Counted from the first letter of the stretch, positions 17,494-28,177 are shown. The stretch: 64,000 nucleotides of DNA from Paracoccus lutimaris (GCF_003337565.1 NZ_QPJL01000006.1:1-64000), one strand, 5' to 3'. Program-made: numbers and translations. The notes: a model not told the origin generated them from the sequence alone.

Positions 17494-18281
17494 GCGCGGA
17501 CCTCGGACGCAAGGGCGGCCAGCCGCTCAAGGATCGCCTTCAGCGTCACCCGCAGCGCATCCGCCTTGGCGGGGTCATAGGCAAAGGGCGGGGTCTCGGT
17601 CGCCAGATGCGTCGATTGCGCCAGCTCCATCTGGATGGCGTGAACGCCCGTGCCCGGCTGGCCGTAATGGCGCGTCGTCCAGCCGCCCTTGAAACGGCCG
17701 TTCAGCACATGGCTGCGCCCGGTCGCGGCGCAAAGCTCGAACACCGCCGCCTCAAGCCGCGGATCGCAGGACGCACCGCTGTTGGTGCCGATGTTGAAAT
17801 CGGGCAGCGTGCCTTGGAACAGGAACGGGATATGGCTGCGGATCGAGTGGCAATCATAAAGGATCGCCACCCCGTGCCGCGCCCGCACTCGCGCGATCTC
17901 ATCCGCCAAGGCGGCGTGATAGGGGCCGTGGAACTGGTGCTTGCGATGGGCGATGTCATCGGCGTCCGGTTCCGAGGTCCAGATCGGCTCGCCATCGAAA
18001 TCGGTCAATGGCACCAGCCCGGTGGTGTTCTGGCCGGGATAAAGGCTCGCATCATCGGCGCCGCGATTGGCGTCGATGACATAGCGGTGAAAGGTCGCCC
18101 GCACCGTAGTCGCGCCGGGCAGCAGCCCGTCGTAAAGCCGTTCGATATGCCAGTCGGTATCGGCCAGCACCTGCCCGCGCGGGTTCAGCCGGGCGCGGAT
18201 GTCGTCGGGCAGCCAGGTTCCGGTATGGGGCAGGCCCAGAATGACCGGGCTGTCGCCGGGGACGACCTCGACCGGGATCAC
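17490..18281 (-). CDS. hutG: N-formylglutamate deformylase
   Basis: A 263-residue N-formylglutamate amidohydrolase that releases formate and glutamate, the last step of the HutF-HutG branch. Family blocks include [15 protein letters not shown] (about residues 12-26), [10 protein letters not shown] and [16 protein letters not shown] (metal-binding region, about 137-152). It starts with GTG at 18281, whose bases overlap the hutH stop (GTGA). The longer in-frame extension upstream lies inside hutH and is rejected. The stop overlaps the CoA-transferase ATG. Confidence 0.93.
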   Translation of the reverse strand: MIPVEVVPGDSPVILGLPHTGTWLPDDIRARLNPRGQVLADTDWHIERLYDGLLPGATTVRATFHRYVIDANRGADDASLYPGQNTTGLVPLTDFDGEPIWTSEPDADDIAHRKHQFHGPYHAALADEIARVRARHGVAILYDCHSIRSHIPFLFQGTLPDFNIGTNSGASCDPRLEAAVFELCAATGRSHVLNGRFKGGWTTRHYGQPGTGVHAIQMELAQSTHLATETPPFAYDPAKADALRVTLKAILERLAALASEVRA

Positions 18282-19819
18282 GGAGCCACCTCGGCCAGCA
18301 ATTCGGGGGCGACGGCGGCGACCAGCTCGCCCTCGCGGATCAGGTTCGCGGCCTCGGCCAGATCGGGGGCCAGATAGCGGTCCTGTTCCAGCGGCGGCAC
18401 CGTTTCGCGCAGTCGCGCGATCACCGCCTGCAAGGTGTCCGAGGTTTTCAGCGGCGCGCGGAATTCGACACCGGCGGCGGCGCAAAGCGCCTCGATGCCG
18501 ATGATCTGGGCAAGGTTCGCGTTCATGCGCTTGAGCCGCCGCGCGCCATGGGCGGCCATGCTGACATGGTCCTCCTGATTGGCGCTGGTGGGGGTAGAAT
18601 CCGTCGAGCAAGGCGTCGCAAGATGCTTGTTTTCGCTCATCAATGCGGCGCTGGTGACTTCGGCGATCATCAGCCCGCTGTTCAGCCCCGGGTCGGGGGT
18701 CAGGAAGGGCGGCAGGTCATGCGACAGTGCCGGGTCCACCATCAGCGCGATGCGCCGCTGCGAGATCGCGCCGATCTCGGCAATGGCCAGCGCGATCTGG
18801 TCGGCGGCAAAGGCCACCGGCTCGGCATGGAAGTTCCCGCCCGAGACGATCTGATCGGCGCCCACCAGCACCAGCGGGTTGTCGGTGGCGGCGTTCGCTT
18901 CGATTTCCAGCGTGCGGGCGGCCTGCCACAGCAGGTCGATGCAGGCCCCGGTCACCTGCGGCTGGCAGCGGATGCAATAGGGGTCCTGCACGCGGGTATC
19001 GCCCTCGCGGTGGCTTTCGCGGATCTCGGATCCGGCCATCAGGTCGCGAATGGCGCGGGCGGCGGTGATCTGGCCGCGATGGCCGCGCAGCGTGTGGATT
19101 TCCTCAAGGAAGGGCGCGGTCGAGCCCATGATCGCATCGGTCGAGAGCGACGAGATGACCAGCGCCGCCCGCGCCGAGGCAAAGGCGTCAAACAGCCCCG
19201 CCAGGGCGAAAGCGGTCGAAACCTGCGTGCCGTTGATCAGCGCCAGCCCCTCTTTCGCAGCCAGCACCACCGGGGTCAGGCCCGCCGACTTCAGCGCCTG
19301 CGCCGAGGACATTTCGCGACCCTGATAGATGGCGCGGCCCTCGCCCAGCAGGGTCGCGGCCATATGTGCCAGCGGCGCGAGGTCCCCCGAGGCCCCGACC
19401 GAGCCCTGCGCCGGAATGACCGGCAGGACGCCCTTGGCCAGCATGTCCTCGATCAGCCCGATCACCTCGGGGCGGACGCCGGATGCGCCACGGCCCAGCG
19501 ACAGCAGTTTCAGCACCATGATCAGGCGCACGGTTTCCGGCTCGACCGGCTCGCCCACGCCGCAGCAATGCGACAGGATCAGGTTTCTTTGCAGCGTCGC
19601 GGTATCGCCCGCCGCGATCTTGATCGAGGCCAGCTTGCCAAAGCCGGTATTGACGCCGTAAACCGCCGCGTCGCCATCGACAGCGGCCTGAATGCGCGCG
19701 GCCGAGGCCGCGATGCCCGGCCGGGCGCTGTCGGCCAGCCGCACGGCCAGCCCCTTGCGCCAGACCTGTTCAAGCTGGGCCAGAGTGGTTTCACCGGGGA
19801 TCAGGATCAGTTCAGACAA
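18278..19819 (-). CDS. hutH: histidine ammonia-lyase
   Basis: A 513-residue histidine ammonia-lyase, which deaminates histidine to urocanate. The self-forming MIO cofactor triad A-S-G is in [12 protein letters not shown] (about residues 138-149). The start is TTG at 19819, placed five bases after a perfect GGAGG. It gives the N-terminus (M)[15 protein letters not shown], which aligns with known HutH proteins. An ATG at 19843 would extend 32 bases into hutI and lacks such a site. The gene overlaps hutI by 8 bases and hutG by 4. Confidence 0.96.
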   Translation of the reverse strand: MSELILIPGETTLAQLEQVWRKGLAVRLADSARPGIAASAARIQAAVDGDAAVYGVNTGFGKLASIKIAAGDTATLQRNLILSHCCGVGEPVEPETVRLIMVLKLLSLGRGASGVRPEVIGLIEDMLAKGVLPVIPAQGSVGASGDLAPLAHMAATLLGEGRAIYQGREMSSAQALKSAGLTPVVLAAKEGLALINGTQVSTAFALAGLFDAFASARAALVISSLSTDAIMGSTAPFLEEIHTLRGHRGQITAARAIRDLMAGSEIRESHREGDTRVQDPYCIRCQPQVTGACIDLLWQAARTLEIEANAATDNPLVLVGADQIVSGGNFHAEPVAFAADQIALAIAEIGAISQRRIALMVDPALSHDLPPFLTPDPGLNSGLMIAEVTSAALMSENKHLATPCSTDSTPTSANQEDHVSMAAHGARRLKRMNANLAQIIGIEALCAAAGVEFRAPLKTSDTLQAVIARLRETVPPLEQDRYLAPDLAEAANLIREGELVAAVAPELLAEVAP

Positions 19820-21014
19820 ATTCGCCTCCGACGATGCGGGCATGAAGGGGATTGAAGCCGATGCGATAGGTCAGCTCGGCCGGGTGTTTGACGTCCCAGA
19901 TCGCCAGATCGGCGCGCAGGCCGGGGGCGATCTGGCCGCGATCATTCAGCCCCAGCGCCGTGGCCGCGTGGCGGGTCACGCCGGTCAGGCATTCGCTGGG
20001 GGTCAGGCGGAACAGCGTCGCGCCCATGTTCATCGTCAGCAGGATCGAGGTCAGCGGCGAGGTGCCGGGGTTGCAATCCGTGGCCAGCGCGATCGGCACG
20101 CCGGCGTCGCGCAGGGCCTGCACCGGCGGATATTTCGTCTCGCGCAGCGTATAAAAGGCACCGGGCAGCAGCACCGCCACCGTGCCGGATGCCGCCATGG
20201 CGTCGATGCCGTCCTGTCCCAGCCATTCCAGATGGTCGGCGGACATGGCGCCATGCTGCGCGGCCATCGCCGCACCGCCCAGATCGGAAAGCTGTTCGGC
20301 ATGCAGCTTGACCGGGATGCCCAGCGTCTCGGCATGGTCGAATATCGCCGCCATCTCGTCGCGGGAAAAGGCGATCCCCTCGCAAAAGCCGTCAACCGCG
20401 TCGATCAGGTCCTCGGCATGGCCGGCCTGCATGCCGGCGATCACCACATCGCGGATATAGCCGGCGCGGTCATCCTTGTATTCGGGCGGCAGGGCATGGG
20501 CGGCCAGCCAGCTTGTGCGGACATGGACCGGGCGCATTTCGCCGATCAGGCGGGCGACGCGCAGCATCTTCAGCTCGGAGGCCACGTCCAGCCCATAGCC
20601 CGACTTGATTTCCAGCGTGGTCACGCCTTCGGCCAGCAGCTGATCGACGCGCTTCAAGGCGGCGGCCAGCAGCACCGCCTCATCCGCATCGCGGGTGGCG
20701 CGAACCGAGGACAGGATGCCGCCCCCGGCGCGCGAGATCTCTTCATAGCTGGCGCCTTCCAGCCGCATCTCGAATTCGCGGGCGCGGTCGCCGCCAAAGA
20801 CGATATGGGTGTGGCAGTCGATCAGCCCCGGCGTCACCAGCCGCCCGCCCAGATCGTGGCGCGCCGCATGGGCATATGCCGCCGGCAATTCCGATTCGAC
20901 GCCGGTCCAGACGATTCGATCCCCGCTGATGACCAGCGCGCCACGCTCGATCAGGCCGTATCCGCCTGATTCCGCGTCCATTCTGGCGATTTGCGCATCG
21001 GTCAGGACCAGCAT
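19812..21014 (-). CDS. hutI: imidazolonepropionase
   Basis: A 400-residue amidohydrolase that opens imidazolone-5-propionate to formiminoglutamate. Metal-binding H-T-H is in [14 protein letters not shown] (about residues 68-81). E-I-K-S-G-Y-G-L and later [10 protein letters not shown] and A-T-D-C-N-P-G-T-S are family signatures. The ATG at 21014 is chosen over an in-frame TTG at 21020 because GGAG stands 8 bases before it. This is the first gene of the leftward hut run, facing the shared operator region. Confidence 0.96.
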   Translation of the reverse strand: MLVLTDAQIARMDAESGGYGLIERGALVISGDRIVWTGVESELPAAYAHAARHDLGGRLVTPGLIDCHTHIVFGGDRAREFEMRLEGASYEEISRAGGGILSSVRATRDADEAVLLAAALKRVDQLLAEGVTTLEIKSGYGLDVASELKMLRVARLIGEMRPVHVRTSWLAAHALPPEYKDDRAGYIRDVVIAGMQAGHAEDLIDAVDGFCEGIAFSRDEMAAIFDHAETLGIPVKLHAEQLSDLGGAAMAAQHGAMSADHLEWLGQDGIDAMAASGTVAVLLPGAFYTLRETKYPPVQALRDAGVPIALATDCNPGTSPLTSILLTMNMGATLFRLTPSECLTGVTRHAATALGLNDRGQIAPGLRADLAIWDVKHPAELTYRIGFNPLHARIVGGEFV

Positions 21015-21029
21015 CGGCAAAGCTCCGGA

Positions 21030-21059
21030 TTGATTTCTTGGCTGCTCTATGTCTATACT
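21030..21059 (+). promoter_or_regulatory. candidate promoter for hutF-hutC
   Basis: TTGATT (21030-21035) and TATACT (21054-21059) are 18 bp apart on the plus strand. The -10 falls inside the left copy of the 17-bp repeat, so a bound repressor would block it. Confidence 0.4.
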
Positions 21060-21061
21060 TA
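21045..21061. promoter_or_regulatory. candidate HutC operator, copy 1
   Basis: The 17-mer CTCTATGTCTATACTTA is repeated 23 bp away with one change. Its TGTCTATACT core resembles the TGTA-N2-TACA pattern associated with HutC (from memory). It lies in the hutI-hutF divergent gap, with hutC encoded in the locus. Confidence 0.5.
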
Positions 21062-21067
21062 ATGAAA

Positions 21068-21084
21068 CTCTATGTCTAAACTTA
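21068..21084. promoter_or_regulatory. candidate HutC operator, copy 2
   Basis: CTCTATGTCTAAACTTA differs from copy 1 at one base of 17. Its centre is 23 bp, about two helical turns, from copy 1, as expected if two repressor dimers bind the same DNA face. Confidence 0.5.
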
Positions 21085-21109
21085 TTTTTGCATACAGAGG
21101 GACAAGGCG

Positions 21110-22471
21110 ATGGTGCAGATCTGGGCGGAACGGGCCTTGTTGCCGGGTGGCTGGGCGGAACATGTCGGCGTGACGCTGGATCAGGGCCGAATCGCCCGGG
21201 TCGAGCCGGGCGCCGCGGCCGCAGGCCAACGCGTCGGCCTGCTGCTGCCGGCGATGGCCAACCTGCACAGCCACGCCTTCCAGCGCGCCATGGCCGGCCT
21301 TTCCGAGGCCAAAGGCCCCGAGCCGCGCGACACCTTCTGGACCTGGCGCCAGATCATGTACCGCTTTCTGGACCACCTGACGCCCGACGATATCGAGGCC
21401 ATCGCCAGCCTCGTGCAGATGGAGATGCTCGAGGCCGGCTATGCCACCAATGTCGAGTTCCACTATCTGCATCACCGCCCCGGCGGCGGGCATTACGACA
21501 ATATCGCCGAGATGTCGGCGCGCATCGCCGCCGCCAGCGCCCGCACCGGCATCGGGCTGACGCTGCTGCCGGTGCATTACCAGTTCGGCGGCGTGGACCG
21601 CCGCGCGCTTGCGCCGGGCCAGAACCGTTTCGGCACCACGCCCGAGGACTTCCAGCGCCTGCTGGACGGCGCCGAGGCCGCCCTGACCGCGCTGCCCCCG
21701 GATGCGGGCATCGGTATCGCGCCGCATTCCCTGCGCGCCGTCTCGCCCGAGGGGCTGCGGCTTTGCACCGAACTGCGTCCCGACCGCCCCCTGCACATGC
21801 ATCTGGCCGAGCAGATCCCCGAGATCGAGGAAATCAGCGCCGCCTATGGCCTGCGCCCGGTCGAATGGGTGCTGGAGAACTTCGCCCCCGACCGGCGCTG
21901 GACGCTGATCCACCTGACCCACATGACCGAGGACGAGACCCGCCGCCTTGCCGCCACCGGCGCCGTCGCGGGCCTGTGCCCGATCACCGAATCAAGCCTT
22001 GGCGACGGCATCTTCAACGGCACCATCTGGGCCGAGGCCGGCGGGCGGCTGGGCTTTGGCTCGGACAGCAATATCCGTATCTCGCTGACCGAGGAACTCA
22101 GGACGCTGGAATACAGCCAGCGCCTGCGCGACCGTGGCCGGGCGATTCTGGCGACGCCGGAACGCTCGACCGGGCGGGTGATCTATGAGGCGGGGCTGGA
22201 TGGAGGCGCCACGGCGGCGGGGCGCGAGACCGGCGCCATCGCCCCCGGAAACTGGGCCGATCTGCTGGCCGTCGATCTGGACAATCCGGTCATGGCCGGG
22301 CGCAAGGGCGATCAGATGCTGGACAGCCTGATCTTCGCCGGTCATGACGGTCTGGTGCGCGAGGTCTGGTCAGCCGGGCGTCATCTGGTCAAGAATGGCC
22401 GTCATATCGACCACGACCGTATTGTTTCCGATTATCTGGCGACCATCGCCCGCGTTCAGGACCGCATGTGA
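21110..22471 (+). CDS. hutF: formimidoylglutamate deiminase
   Basis: A 453-residue amidohydrolase that converts formiminoglutamate to formylglutamate and ammonia, the step before HutG. Metal ligands appear in [17 protein letters not shown] (about residues 44-60), with later HMHLAEQ and a late SDSNIRISL block typical of HutF. The ATG at 21110 follows GAGGG/AAGG. It is divergent from hutI and coupled to hutC. HutF together with HutG defines the five-step pathway; no direct formiminoglutamase route is needed. Confidence 0.93.
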   Translation: MVQIWAERALLPGGWAEHVGVTLDQGRIARVEPGAAAAGQRVGLLLPAMANLHSHAFQRAMAGLSEAKGPEPRDTFWTWRQIMYRFLDHLTPDDIEAIASLVQMEMLEAGYATNVEFHYLHHRPGGGHYDNIAEMSARIAAASARTGIGLTLLPVHYQFGGVDRRALAPGQNRFGTTPEDFQRLLDGAEAALTALPPDAGIGIAPHSLRAVSPEGLRLCTELRPDRPLHMHLAEQIPEIEEISAAYGLRPVEWVLENFAPDRRWTLIHLTHMTEDETRRLAATGAVAGLCPITESSLGDGIFNGTIWAEAGGRLGFGSDSNIRISLTEELRTLEYSQRLRDRGRAILATPERSTGRVIYEAGLDGGATAAGRETGAIAPGNWADLLAVDLDNPVMAGRKGDQMLDSLIFAGHDGLVREVWSAGRHLVKNGRHIDHDRIVSDYLATIARVQDRM

Positions 22472-23175
22472 CCGAAAAGACCGCCCAGCTTTCCAAGGCT
22501 CAGGCCATCACCAGCGAGGTGCGCCGCCGCATCGTCGACCGCGAATGGCGTCAGGGCGACCGCATCCCCGACGAGGCGGAACTGGCGGTCGAATTCGGCG
22601 TCGCCCGCGCCACGGTGAACAAGGCCCTGCAAATGCTGGCCGAGGAAGGACTTCTGGACCGCAAGCGCCGCGCCGGGACCCATGTCACCGTGAACCCGGC
22701 GCGCAAGGCCACGCTGACCATCCCCATCGTGCGCGAACAGATCGAGGGCGCGGGTCTGGAATACAGCCACCGGGTCGTGGCGCAGAAGCTCAGCCCGATC
22801 CCGGCGGATGTGGCCCTGCGCATGTCCCTGCCCGAAGGGGCGGAACTGATCCACCTGCGCACCGTCCATTACGGCGACAGCCAGCCCTTTCAGGTCGAGG
22901 ACCGCTGGATCAATCCCGGCGCCGCCCCCGGCGTCGAGCGGATCGACTTTCACCGCATCAATGCCAATGAATGGCTGGTGCGCAATTTCCCATGGCTGCA
23001 TGCCGACATGGCGTTCTCGGCCGAAAACGCCAATGCCCGCGACGCGCGGCTGCTGGAAGCCCGGCAGGGCACGGCGCTTTTGATCCTGCAGCGGACGACC
23101 TTCAACGACCTTGGCGCCATCACCACGGTGCGGCTGGCCTTTCACCCCGGCTATCAGCTGATCGCCACGCCCTAG
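22468..23175 (+). CDS. hutC: HutC, GntR-family repressor of histidine utilisation
   Basis: A 235-residue GntR/HutC regulator. The winged helix at about residues 12-75 includes the recognition segment EFGVARATVNKALQML; the UTRA ligand domain is at about 95-230. Family members repress hut genes and respond to urocanate. It starts with GTG overlapping the hutF stop (GTGA), so regulator and HutF are made together. Likely targets are the two 17-bp repeats between hutI and hutF, which would make it self-regulating. Confidence 0.92.
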   Translation: MTEKTAQLSKAQAITSEVRRRIVDREWRQGDRIPDEAELAVEFGVARATVNKALQMLAEEGLLDRKRRAGTHVTVNPARKATLTIPIVREQIEGAGLEYSHRVVAQKLSPIPADVALRMSLPEGAELIHLRTVHYGDSQPFQVEDRWINPGAAPGVERIDFHRINANEWLVRNFPWLHADMAFSAENANARDARLLEARQGTALLILQRTTFNDLGAITTVRLAFHPGYQLIATP

Positions 23176-23237
23176 TCCCGCTTGGCTTTCGAGCGGCCTT
23201 CGCCTAATAGGACGGCCAATCCCAAAAAGGAAAAGCC

Positions 23238-24026
23238 ATGGCCAGCGCCAATCTCAACATCATGATCAAGGCCGCGCGCAAGGCGGGCCGCAGCCTCGTG
23301 AAGGACTTCCGCGAGGTCGAAAACCTTCAGGTCTCGGTCAAGGGCGCGGGCGATTTCGTCAGCCGCGCCGACCGCGAGTCCGAACGCATCATCAAGGAAG
23401 AGCTGCGCGGCGCGCGTCCGAACTATGGCTGGCTGGGCGAGGAAACCGGTACCGAGGCGGGCGAGGACCCGACCCGGCGCTGGCTGGTCGATCCCTTGGA
23501 CGGCACCACCAACTTTCTGCACGGGCTGCCGCATTGGGCCGTCAGCATCGCGCTGGAGCACAAGGGCGAGATCGTCGCCGCCGTGGTCTATGACGCCGCC
23601 AAGGACGAGATGTTCACCGCCGAGCGTGGCGACGGCGCCTTTCTGAACGACCGCCGCATCCGGGTTTCGGCCCGCCGCCAGATGATCGAATCGATCTTTG
23701 CCACCGGCGTGCCCTTTGGCGGGCGCGGCACCCTGCCCGCGACGCTGCGCGATATGGCGCGGCTGATGCCGCTGACTGCGGGCGTGCGCCGCTGGGGCGC
23801 CGCCGCGCTGGATCTGGCCTATGTCGCCGCCGGCCGCTTTGATGGCTACTGGGAACGCGGCGTGAACTCATGGGACGTCGCTGCCGGCATCCTGCTGGTC
23901 AAAGAGGCGGGCGGCTTTGTCGAATCGATCCGCCCTGATGAAAACCCCGTCGAATCTGGTTCGATCGTGGCCGGCAACACGCAGCTTTTTGACGAATTCG
24001 CAGGAATTATACGTCAGCGCGACTGA
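23238..24026 (+). CDS. suhB: inositol-monophosphatase family protein (SuhB-like)
   Basis: A 262-residue Mg2+-dependent phosphatase of the IMPase family. Motifs W-L-V-D-P-L-D-G-T-T-N-F (about residues 82-93), the upstream GEETG metal ligand and the C-terminal N-S-W-D-V-A-A-G (about 212-219) are all intact. Substrates in this family include inositol-1-phosphate and other sugar phosphates. SuhB also has RNA-related roles in enterics, but the physiological role here is not evident. An AAGGAAAAG site precedes the ATG. It stands 62 bp after hutC and seems unrelated to it. Confidence 0.88.
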   Translation: MASANLNIMIKAARKAGRSLVKDFREVENLQVSVKGAGDFVSRADRESERIIKEELRGARPNYGWLGEETGTEAGEDPTRRWLVDPLDGTTNFLHGLPHWAVSIALEHKGEIVAAVVYDAAKDEMFTAERGDGAFLNDRRIRVSARRQMIESIFATGVPFGGRGTLPATLRDMARLMPLTAGVRRWGAAALDLAYVAAGRFDGYWERGVNSWDVAAGILLVKEAGGFVESIRPDENPVESGSIVAGNTQLFDEFAGIIRQRD

Positions 24027-24087
24027 CCCGGCTTGACCTTTGCCGATGGCGGGCGCATGGCCGGTATACCAAACCGGAACATGCGCG

Positions 24088-25050
24088 ATGCCAGACAATC
24101 CCCAGACGGGGCCGATGATGGCCCCTTCGGCCCAGCATCCTGCCGTGCCGCCGCCGCTGGCCCAGCCGCCACGGCGGGACCGGCAAGGCACCGCGATCCT
24201 GCTGATCTGCGGCTCGGCCTTCATCTTTGCCGCACAGGACGGGATCTCGCGCTATCTGGGCGCGACCTATTCGCCCGTCTTCGTGATCATGCTGCGCTAT
24301 TGGTTCTTTGCGGTCTTCGTGATCCTGCTTTGCGCCCGCGCGCCGGGCGGGCTGTCGCGCGCCGTGCGCAGCAAGCGGCCGGCCATCCAGATATTCCGCG
24401 GCATCCTGCTGGCGCTTGAGGTCATTGTCACCGTCGAGGCCTTCATCCGGCTGGGCCTGATCAACACCCATGCGATCTTTGCCTGCTATCCGCTGCTGAT
24501 CTCGGCGCTGTCGGGGCCGGTTCTGGGCGAAAAGGTCGGCTGGCGCCGCTGGGCGGCGGTCGCGGCGGGGTTTCTGGGCATCCTGATCGTGCTGAAACCC
24601 GGCAGCGGCGTCTTCAGCACCGATGCCATCCTGCCCTTTCTGGGCGCGGTGATGTTCGCGGTCTACGGGTTGCTGACGCGGCTGGTCGGGCGCGACGACA
24701 GCGCCATGGTCAGCTTTTTCTGGACCGGGATTTCGGGCGCCGTGGCGATGACGCTGATCGGCATCTGGCATTGGGAGCCGATCGCCGTCCGCGACATCCC
24801 GTGGCTTTTGCTGCTGTGCCTTGGCGCCGCCTGCGCGCATTTCATGCTGATCAAGGCCTATGAACTGGCCGAAGCATCCGCCCTGCAACCCTTTTCCTAT
24901 ACGCAGCTTGTCTGGGTCAGCCTGTTCGGCGTGACCATCTTTGGCGAGACGCTGGCCCCGAACGTGGCGCTTGGCGGCGCCATCGTCGTCGGCGCGGGCA
25001 TGTTTACCTGGTGGCGCTCGCACCAGCGCGCGCGGGCCGGGTTGGAGTGA
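24088..25050 (+). CDS. EamA/DMT-superfamily permease
   Basis: A 320-residue inner-membrane protein with about ten helices arranged as two EamA repeats (about residues 35-170 and 185-310), of the drug/metabolite transporter superfamily. The first about 30 residues are Pro/Ala-rich and cytoplasmic. The ATG at 24088 was chosen over an in-frame TTG at 24040. The substrate is unknown. Its 3' end overlaps that of the convergent lytic transglycosylase gene by 47 bases. Confidence 0.82.
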   Translation: MPDNPQTGPMMAPSAQHPAVPPPLAQPPRRDRQGTAILLICGSAFIFAAQDGISRYLGATYSPVFVIMLRYWFFAVFVILLCARAPGGLSRAVRSKRPAIQIFRGILLALEVIVTVEAFIRLGLINTHAIFACYPLLISALSGPVLGEKVGWRRWAAVAAGFLGILIVLKPGSGVFSTDAILPFLGAVMFAVYGLLTRLVGRDDSAMVSFFWTGISGAVAMTLIGIWHWEPIAVRDIPWLLLLCLGAACAHFMLIKAYELAEASALQPFSYTQLVWVSLFGVTIFGETLAPNVALGGAIVVGAGMFTWWRSHQRARAGLE

Positions 25051-27187
25051 TCGCGCCACCCGCTGCCGCCGGATCGGCGGCGGCCTGATCGAGCGGAACG
25101 GCCGGCACCGGCCCCAGCACCTCGGCCAGAACGCCGCCCGCCGCGAAATAGGCCAGCGCGCGTGGCCCCGGCAGCGGCCGGGCCGAGCGGGCCAGCTGGA
25201 TACGCAGCGCCTCGGGTGCCGGCTTCACCCCGCCCCCGGTCAGGTCCCATGTCGGCACCAAAGGCACCGGCCTGCCCTGAATGCGGGCGCGATAGACGGG
25301 CAGCGCCTCGGCCACGCGCATGACGTAATTGCGGGTCTCGTCAAAGGGGATCATCTCGACCCAATCGACCGGATCGACCTCGCCGCGCAGGTCGCCGAAC
25401 TCGCCCAGCCAGCGGGCCGAGCGCCCCGGCCCGGCATTGTAGCCCGCCGCGACCAGCGCGACCGAGGGGCCGAAGCGTTCGCGCAGGCCCGCCAGATAGG
25501 CCGCGCCCAGACGCGCATTATAGGCCGCGTCGCGGGTCAGCCGCCTTTGATCAAAGGGCTCGCCGATCTTGCGCGCCATCGAGCGCGCGGTGTCGGGCAT
25601 GACCTGCATCAGCCCCAGCGCCCCGGCATGGGACGAAACCGTGTGATTGAACTCGCTTTCGCGCCGGGCGATGGCCATGACCAGTTCGGGCGGCAGGCCC
25701 AGGTCATCGGTCTCAAGCCCGGTCAGCGGGAAATAGGCATCGGGATAGACCGCGCCCTTGGCCGCCGCCGCCTTGGCCAGACGCAGTGCGTGCCATGGCA
25801 GGCGCATGTCCAGCATCATCCGCGCCATGCGGCCGATATCCTCGGGCGTGGCGGTCTCGGCAAGATGCAGCAGGAAACGCTGGCCCTGATCGGGCTCGCC
25901 CGCCGCGATCAGCCAGACGCCGGCCTGCCAGACCGGGTTTTCGCGCAGGCTTGATCCGCGCCATTCCGGCAAGCTGCCCCCCGCCCGCTGGCCGCCAAGC
26001 GTGGCGAAATCCAGCGGCTGGCCCAGCTTTTCGCCGGCCAATTGCCCATACCACGCCGATTTGTAATCCGCCGCCCGGCGATAGGCGGCCTCGGCCCGCG
26101 CGGCATGACCTTGCGCCTCAAGCGCGCGGCCCTGCCAATAAAGCGCCCGCGAGACCGAGATCGGGCTGGTCACCCCCGCCTCAAGCGCCTTGAAGCGCGC
26201 AAGCGCTCGGTCGGGCGCACCACCGCGCAGGGCGGCATAGCCGGCCAGCCATTCCAGATCTATAAATTCATCGCTGCCCGGCAGCATGAAATGCCCGGCG
26301 GCCAGTTTCTCGGCCAGCGCCCAATCGCCCTGCCGCAGCGCAAGCCGGGCGTAATCGGCGCGCTTTCCGGCCCATGCGGCGGGATCGCGTAGCGCCTCAG
26401 GGCTGGTCGAGCGTTCCAGCATCAGGTCCCGCGCCAGTTCCGGCATCTTGGCCCAGACCCGCCAGCGAAAGCGGTCCAGGGCCAGCCCGGCATCCTGCTG
26501 CTGCGCCTCTGGCAGCGACAGGATCAGCTTGTCAACGCCCCCCTGCCCCGATTGCAGCGCCAGCCGCGCCTTGCCAAGGGCTTGCCCGGCGGGCGTCGCC
26601 AAGGGCAGCGCCACCTGCGCCGCCTGCCATTCGCCCAGATCCAGAAGCCGCGCCAGCCGCGCGTCATGCAGCCCGGCGATATCGGCCCCATAAGCGGCAA
26701 CAAAGATGTCGGCTTCGGCCTTGTTCAGCGCCTGCTCGGTCCAGAAGCGCGCGATCTCGGCCTTGGCGGCGGCGGGGTCGGTGGCCTGCAAGGCCCCGAT
26801 CAGCGCCAGGGCACCGTTCAGCGTGTCGGGACGGCGGGCACCGAACCAGCCGATCACCTCGGCGGGCGGCAGGTCGGCGCGCAGGACCGCATCGCCCCGC
26901 TTGTAGAACAGCGCCAGCCCCGGCCAGTCGCCATGGCGGGCGGCAAAGTCGCGATATTCTGGCCATGTCCCCTGCCCCGCACGCAGCCGCTGCCACAGGA
27001 CCAGATCCAGCGCCATCGGGCCGGATCGCGCCGCCTCGGCCTCGGCCACCGGCCAGTCCCGCATCGAGGCCGCCGCCAGCGCCCGGCCGATCTGCGCGGC
27101 ATCCTCGGCCAAGGCCGGGGCCGTCGAAAGCGCCAGCAGCGCAGCGGCCAGCGGCCCGATGATCCTGTCGCGGAGAGAAGACGTCAT
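25004..27187 (-). CDS. slt: soluble lytic murein transglycosylase (Slt70-like)
   Basis: A 727-residue periplasmic enzyme. It has a signal peptide (about residues 1-28, ending APALAED), a long alpha-helical superhelix of TPR-like repeats (about 30-500), then a lysozyme-like SLT domain (about 540-660) with the catalytic Glu in A-R-R-E-S-E-F and the G-L-M-Q-V-M-P-D-T-A signature. It cleaves peptidoglycan glycan strands to 1,6-anhydromuropeptides. The ATG at 27187 is preferred to an upstream extension because it starts the signal peptide. It is divergent from dapA, also a cell-wall-linked gene. Confidence 0.9.
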   Translation of the reverse strand: MTSSLRDRIIGPLAAALLALSTAPALAEDAAQIGRALAAASMRDWPVAEAEAARSGPMALDLVLWQRLRAGQGTWPEYRDFAARHGDWPGLALFYKRGDAVLRADLPPAEVIGWFGARRPDTLNGALALIGALQATDPAAAKAEIARFWTEQALNKAEADIFVAAYGADIAGLHDARLARLLDLGEWQAAQVALPLATPAGQALGKARLALQSGQGGVDKLILSLPEAQQQDAGLALDRFRWRVWAKMPELARDLMLERSTSPEALRDPAAWAGKRADYARLALRQGDWALAEKLAAGHFMLPGSDEFIDLEWLAGYAALRGGAPDRALARFKALEAGVTSPISVSRALYWQGRALEAQGHAARAEAAYRRAADYKSAWYGQLAGEKLGQPLDFATLGGQRAGGSLPEWRGSSLRENPVWQAGVWLIAAGEPDQGQRFLLHLAETATPEDIGRMARMMLDMRLPWHALRLAKAAAAKGAVYPDAYFPLTGLETDDLGLPPELVMAIARRESEFNHTVSSHAGALGLMQVMPDTARSMARKIGEPFDQRRLTRDAAYNARLGAAYLAGLRERFGPSVALVAAGYNAGPGRSARWLGEFGDLRGEVDPVDWVEMIPFDETRNYVMRVAEALPVYRARIQGRPVPLVPTWDLTGGGVKPAPEALRIQLARSARPLPGPRALAYFAAGGVLAEVLGPVPAVPLDQAAADPAAAGGAITPTRPARAGASATR

Positions 27188-27291
27188 GATTTCACTTGTG
27201 CGAAACTCTGCCGGGGGGTGCAACTCACATCCTTGGCAATCGCGGCTTCGGGATGTAAGCCCCTATTAACCGCAAATGTCAGGATATCCCC

Positions 27292-28167
27292 ATGTTCAAA
27301 GGCTCGATGCCCGCGTTGGTCACGCCCTTCACCCCCGACGGGGAGCTGGATCTCCCGGCGTTGGAAAAGCTGGTCGAATGGCATATCGCCGAGGGTAGCC
27401 ACGGTCTGGTGCCCGTGGGCACCACCGGCGAAAGCCCGACGCTGAGCCATGACGAACATCGCAAGGTCGTCGAAGAGGTGATCCGCGTCACCGCCGGCCG
27501 CGTCCCGGTGATTGCCGGCGCGGGATCGAATTCGACGCGCGAGGGGATCGGCCTGATCCAGCACGCGCAGGCCGCGGGCGCCGATGCGGCGCTGGTGGTG
27601 ACGCCCTATTACAACAAGCCGACCCAGCCCGGCCTGATCGCGCATTACACCGCGCTGCATGACGCCAGCGACCTGCCGATCATCATCTACAATATCCCCG
27701 GCCGCTCGGTCATCGACATGACGCCCGAGACCATGGGCGAGCTGGCGAAACTGCCGCGCATCGCCGGTGTCAAGGACGCGACCGGCAAGCTGGAGCGGGT
27801 CAGCCTGCAGCGCATGACCTGCGGCACGGATTTCATCCAGTTGTCGGGCAATGACGACACCGCGCTTGGCTTCAACGCCCATGGCGGTGTGGGCTGCATC
27901 TCGGTCACCGCGAACGTCGCGCCGCGGCTTTGCGCCGAATTCCAGAATGCCATGCTGGCGGGCGATTTCGCCCTTGCCCTGACCTATCAGGACAAGCTGA
28001 TGCCGCTGCATGTGGCGATCTTCCTTGAGCCGGGCGTCGCGGGGGCGAAATACGCCATGTCGCGGCTGGGGCTTTGCAGCGACCGCGTGCGCCTGCCGCT
28101 GGTCGGGCTGACCGACGCGACCAAGGCCGCCATCGACGCGGCGATGAAGCATGCCAGCCTGATCTGA
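27292..28167 (+). CDS. dapA: 4-hydroxy-tetrahydrodipicolinate synthase
   Basis: A 291-residue aldolase-family enzyme joining pyruvate and aspartate semialdehyde in the lysine/diaminopimelate pathway. It has the G-T-T-G-E signature (about residues 43-47), the catalytic Tyr in V-V-T-P-Y-Y-N-K-P (about 133) and the Schiff-base Lys in I-A-G-V-K-D-A-T-G (about 161). The start follows AGGA at good spacing. Length and motifs match DapA; related N-acetylneuraminate lyases are less likely. Confidence 0.93.
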   Translation: MFKGSMPALVTPFTPDGELDLPALEKLVEWHIAEGSHGLVPVGTTGESPTLSHDEHRKVVEEVIRVTAGRVPVIAGAGSNSTREGIGLIQHAQAAGADAALVVTPYYNKPTQPGLIAHYTALHDASDLPIIIYNIPGRSVIDMTPETMGELAKLPRIAGVKDATGKLERVSLQRMTCGTDFIQLSGNDDTALGFNAHGGVGCISVTANVAPRLCAEFQNAMLAGDFALALTYQDKLMPLHVAIFLEPGVAGAKYAMSRLGLCSDRVRLPLVGLTDATKAAIDAAMKHASLI

Positions 28168-28177
28168 GGGCCCATCT

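Noticed and set aside
23176..23237. Possible terminator between hutC and the inositol-phosphatase gene
   Set aside because: The visible CGGCC copies are direct, not inverted, and do not form a stable hairpin.
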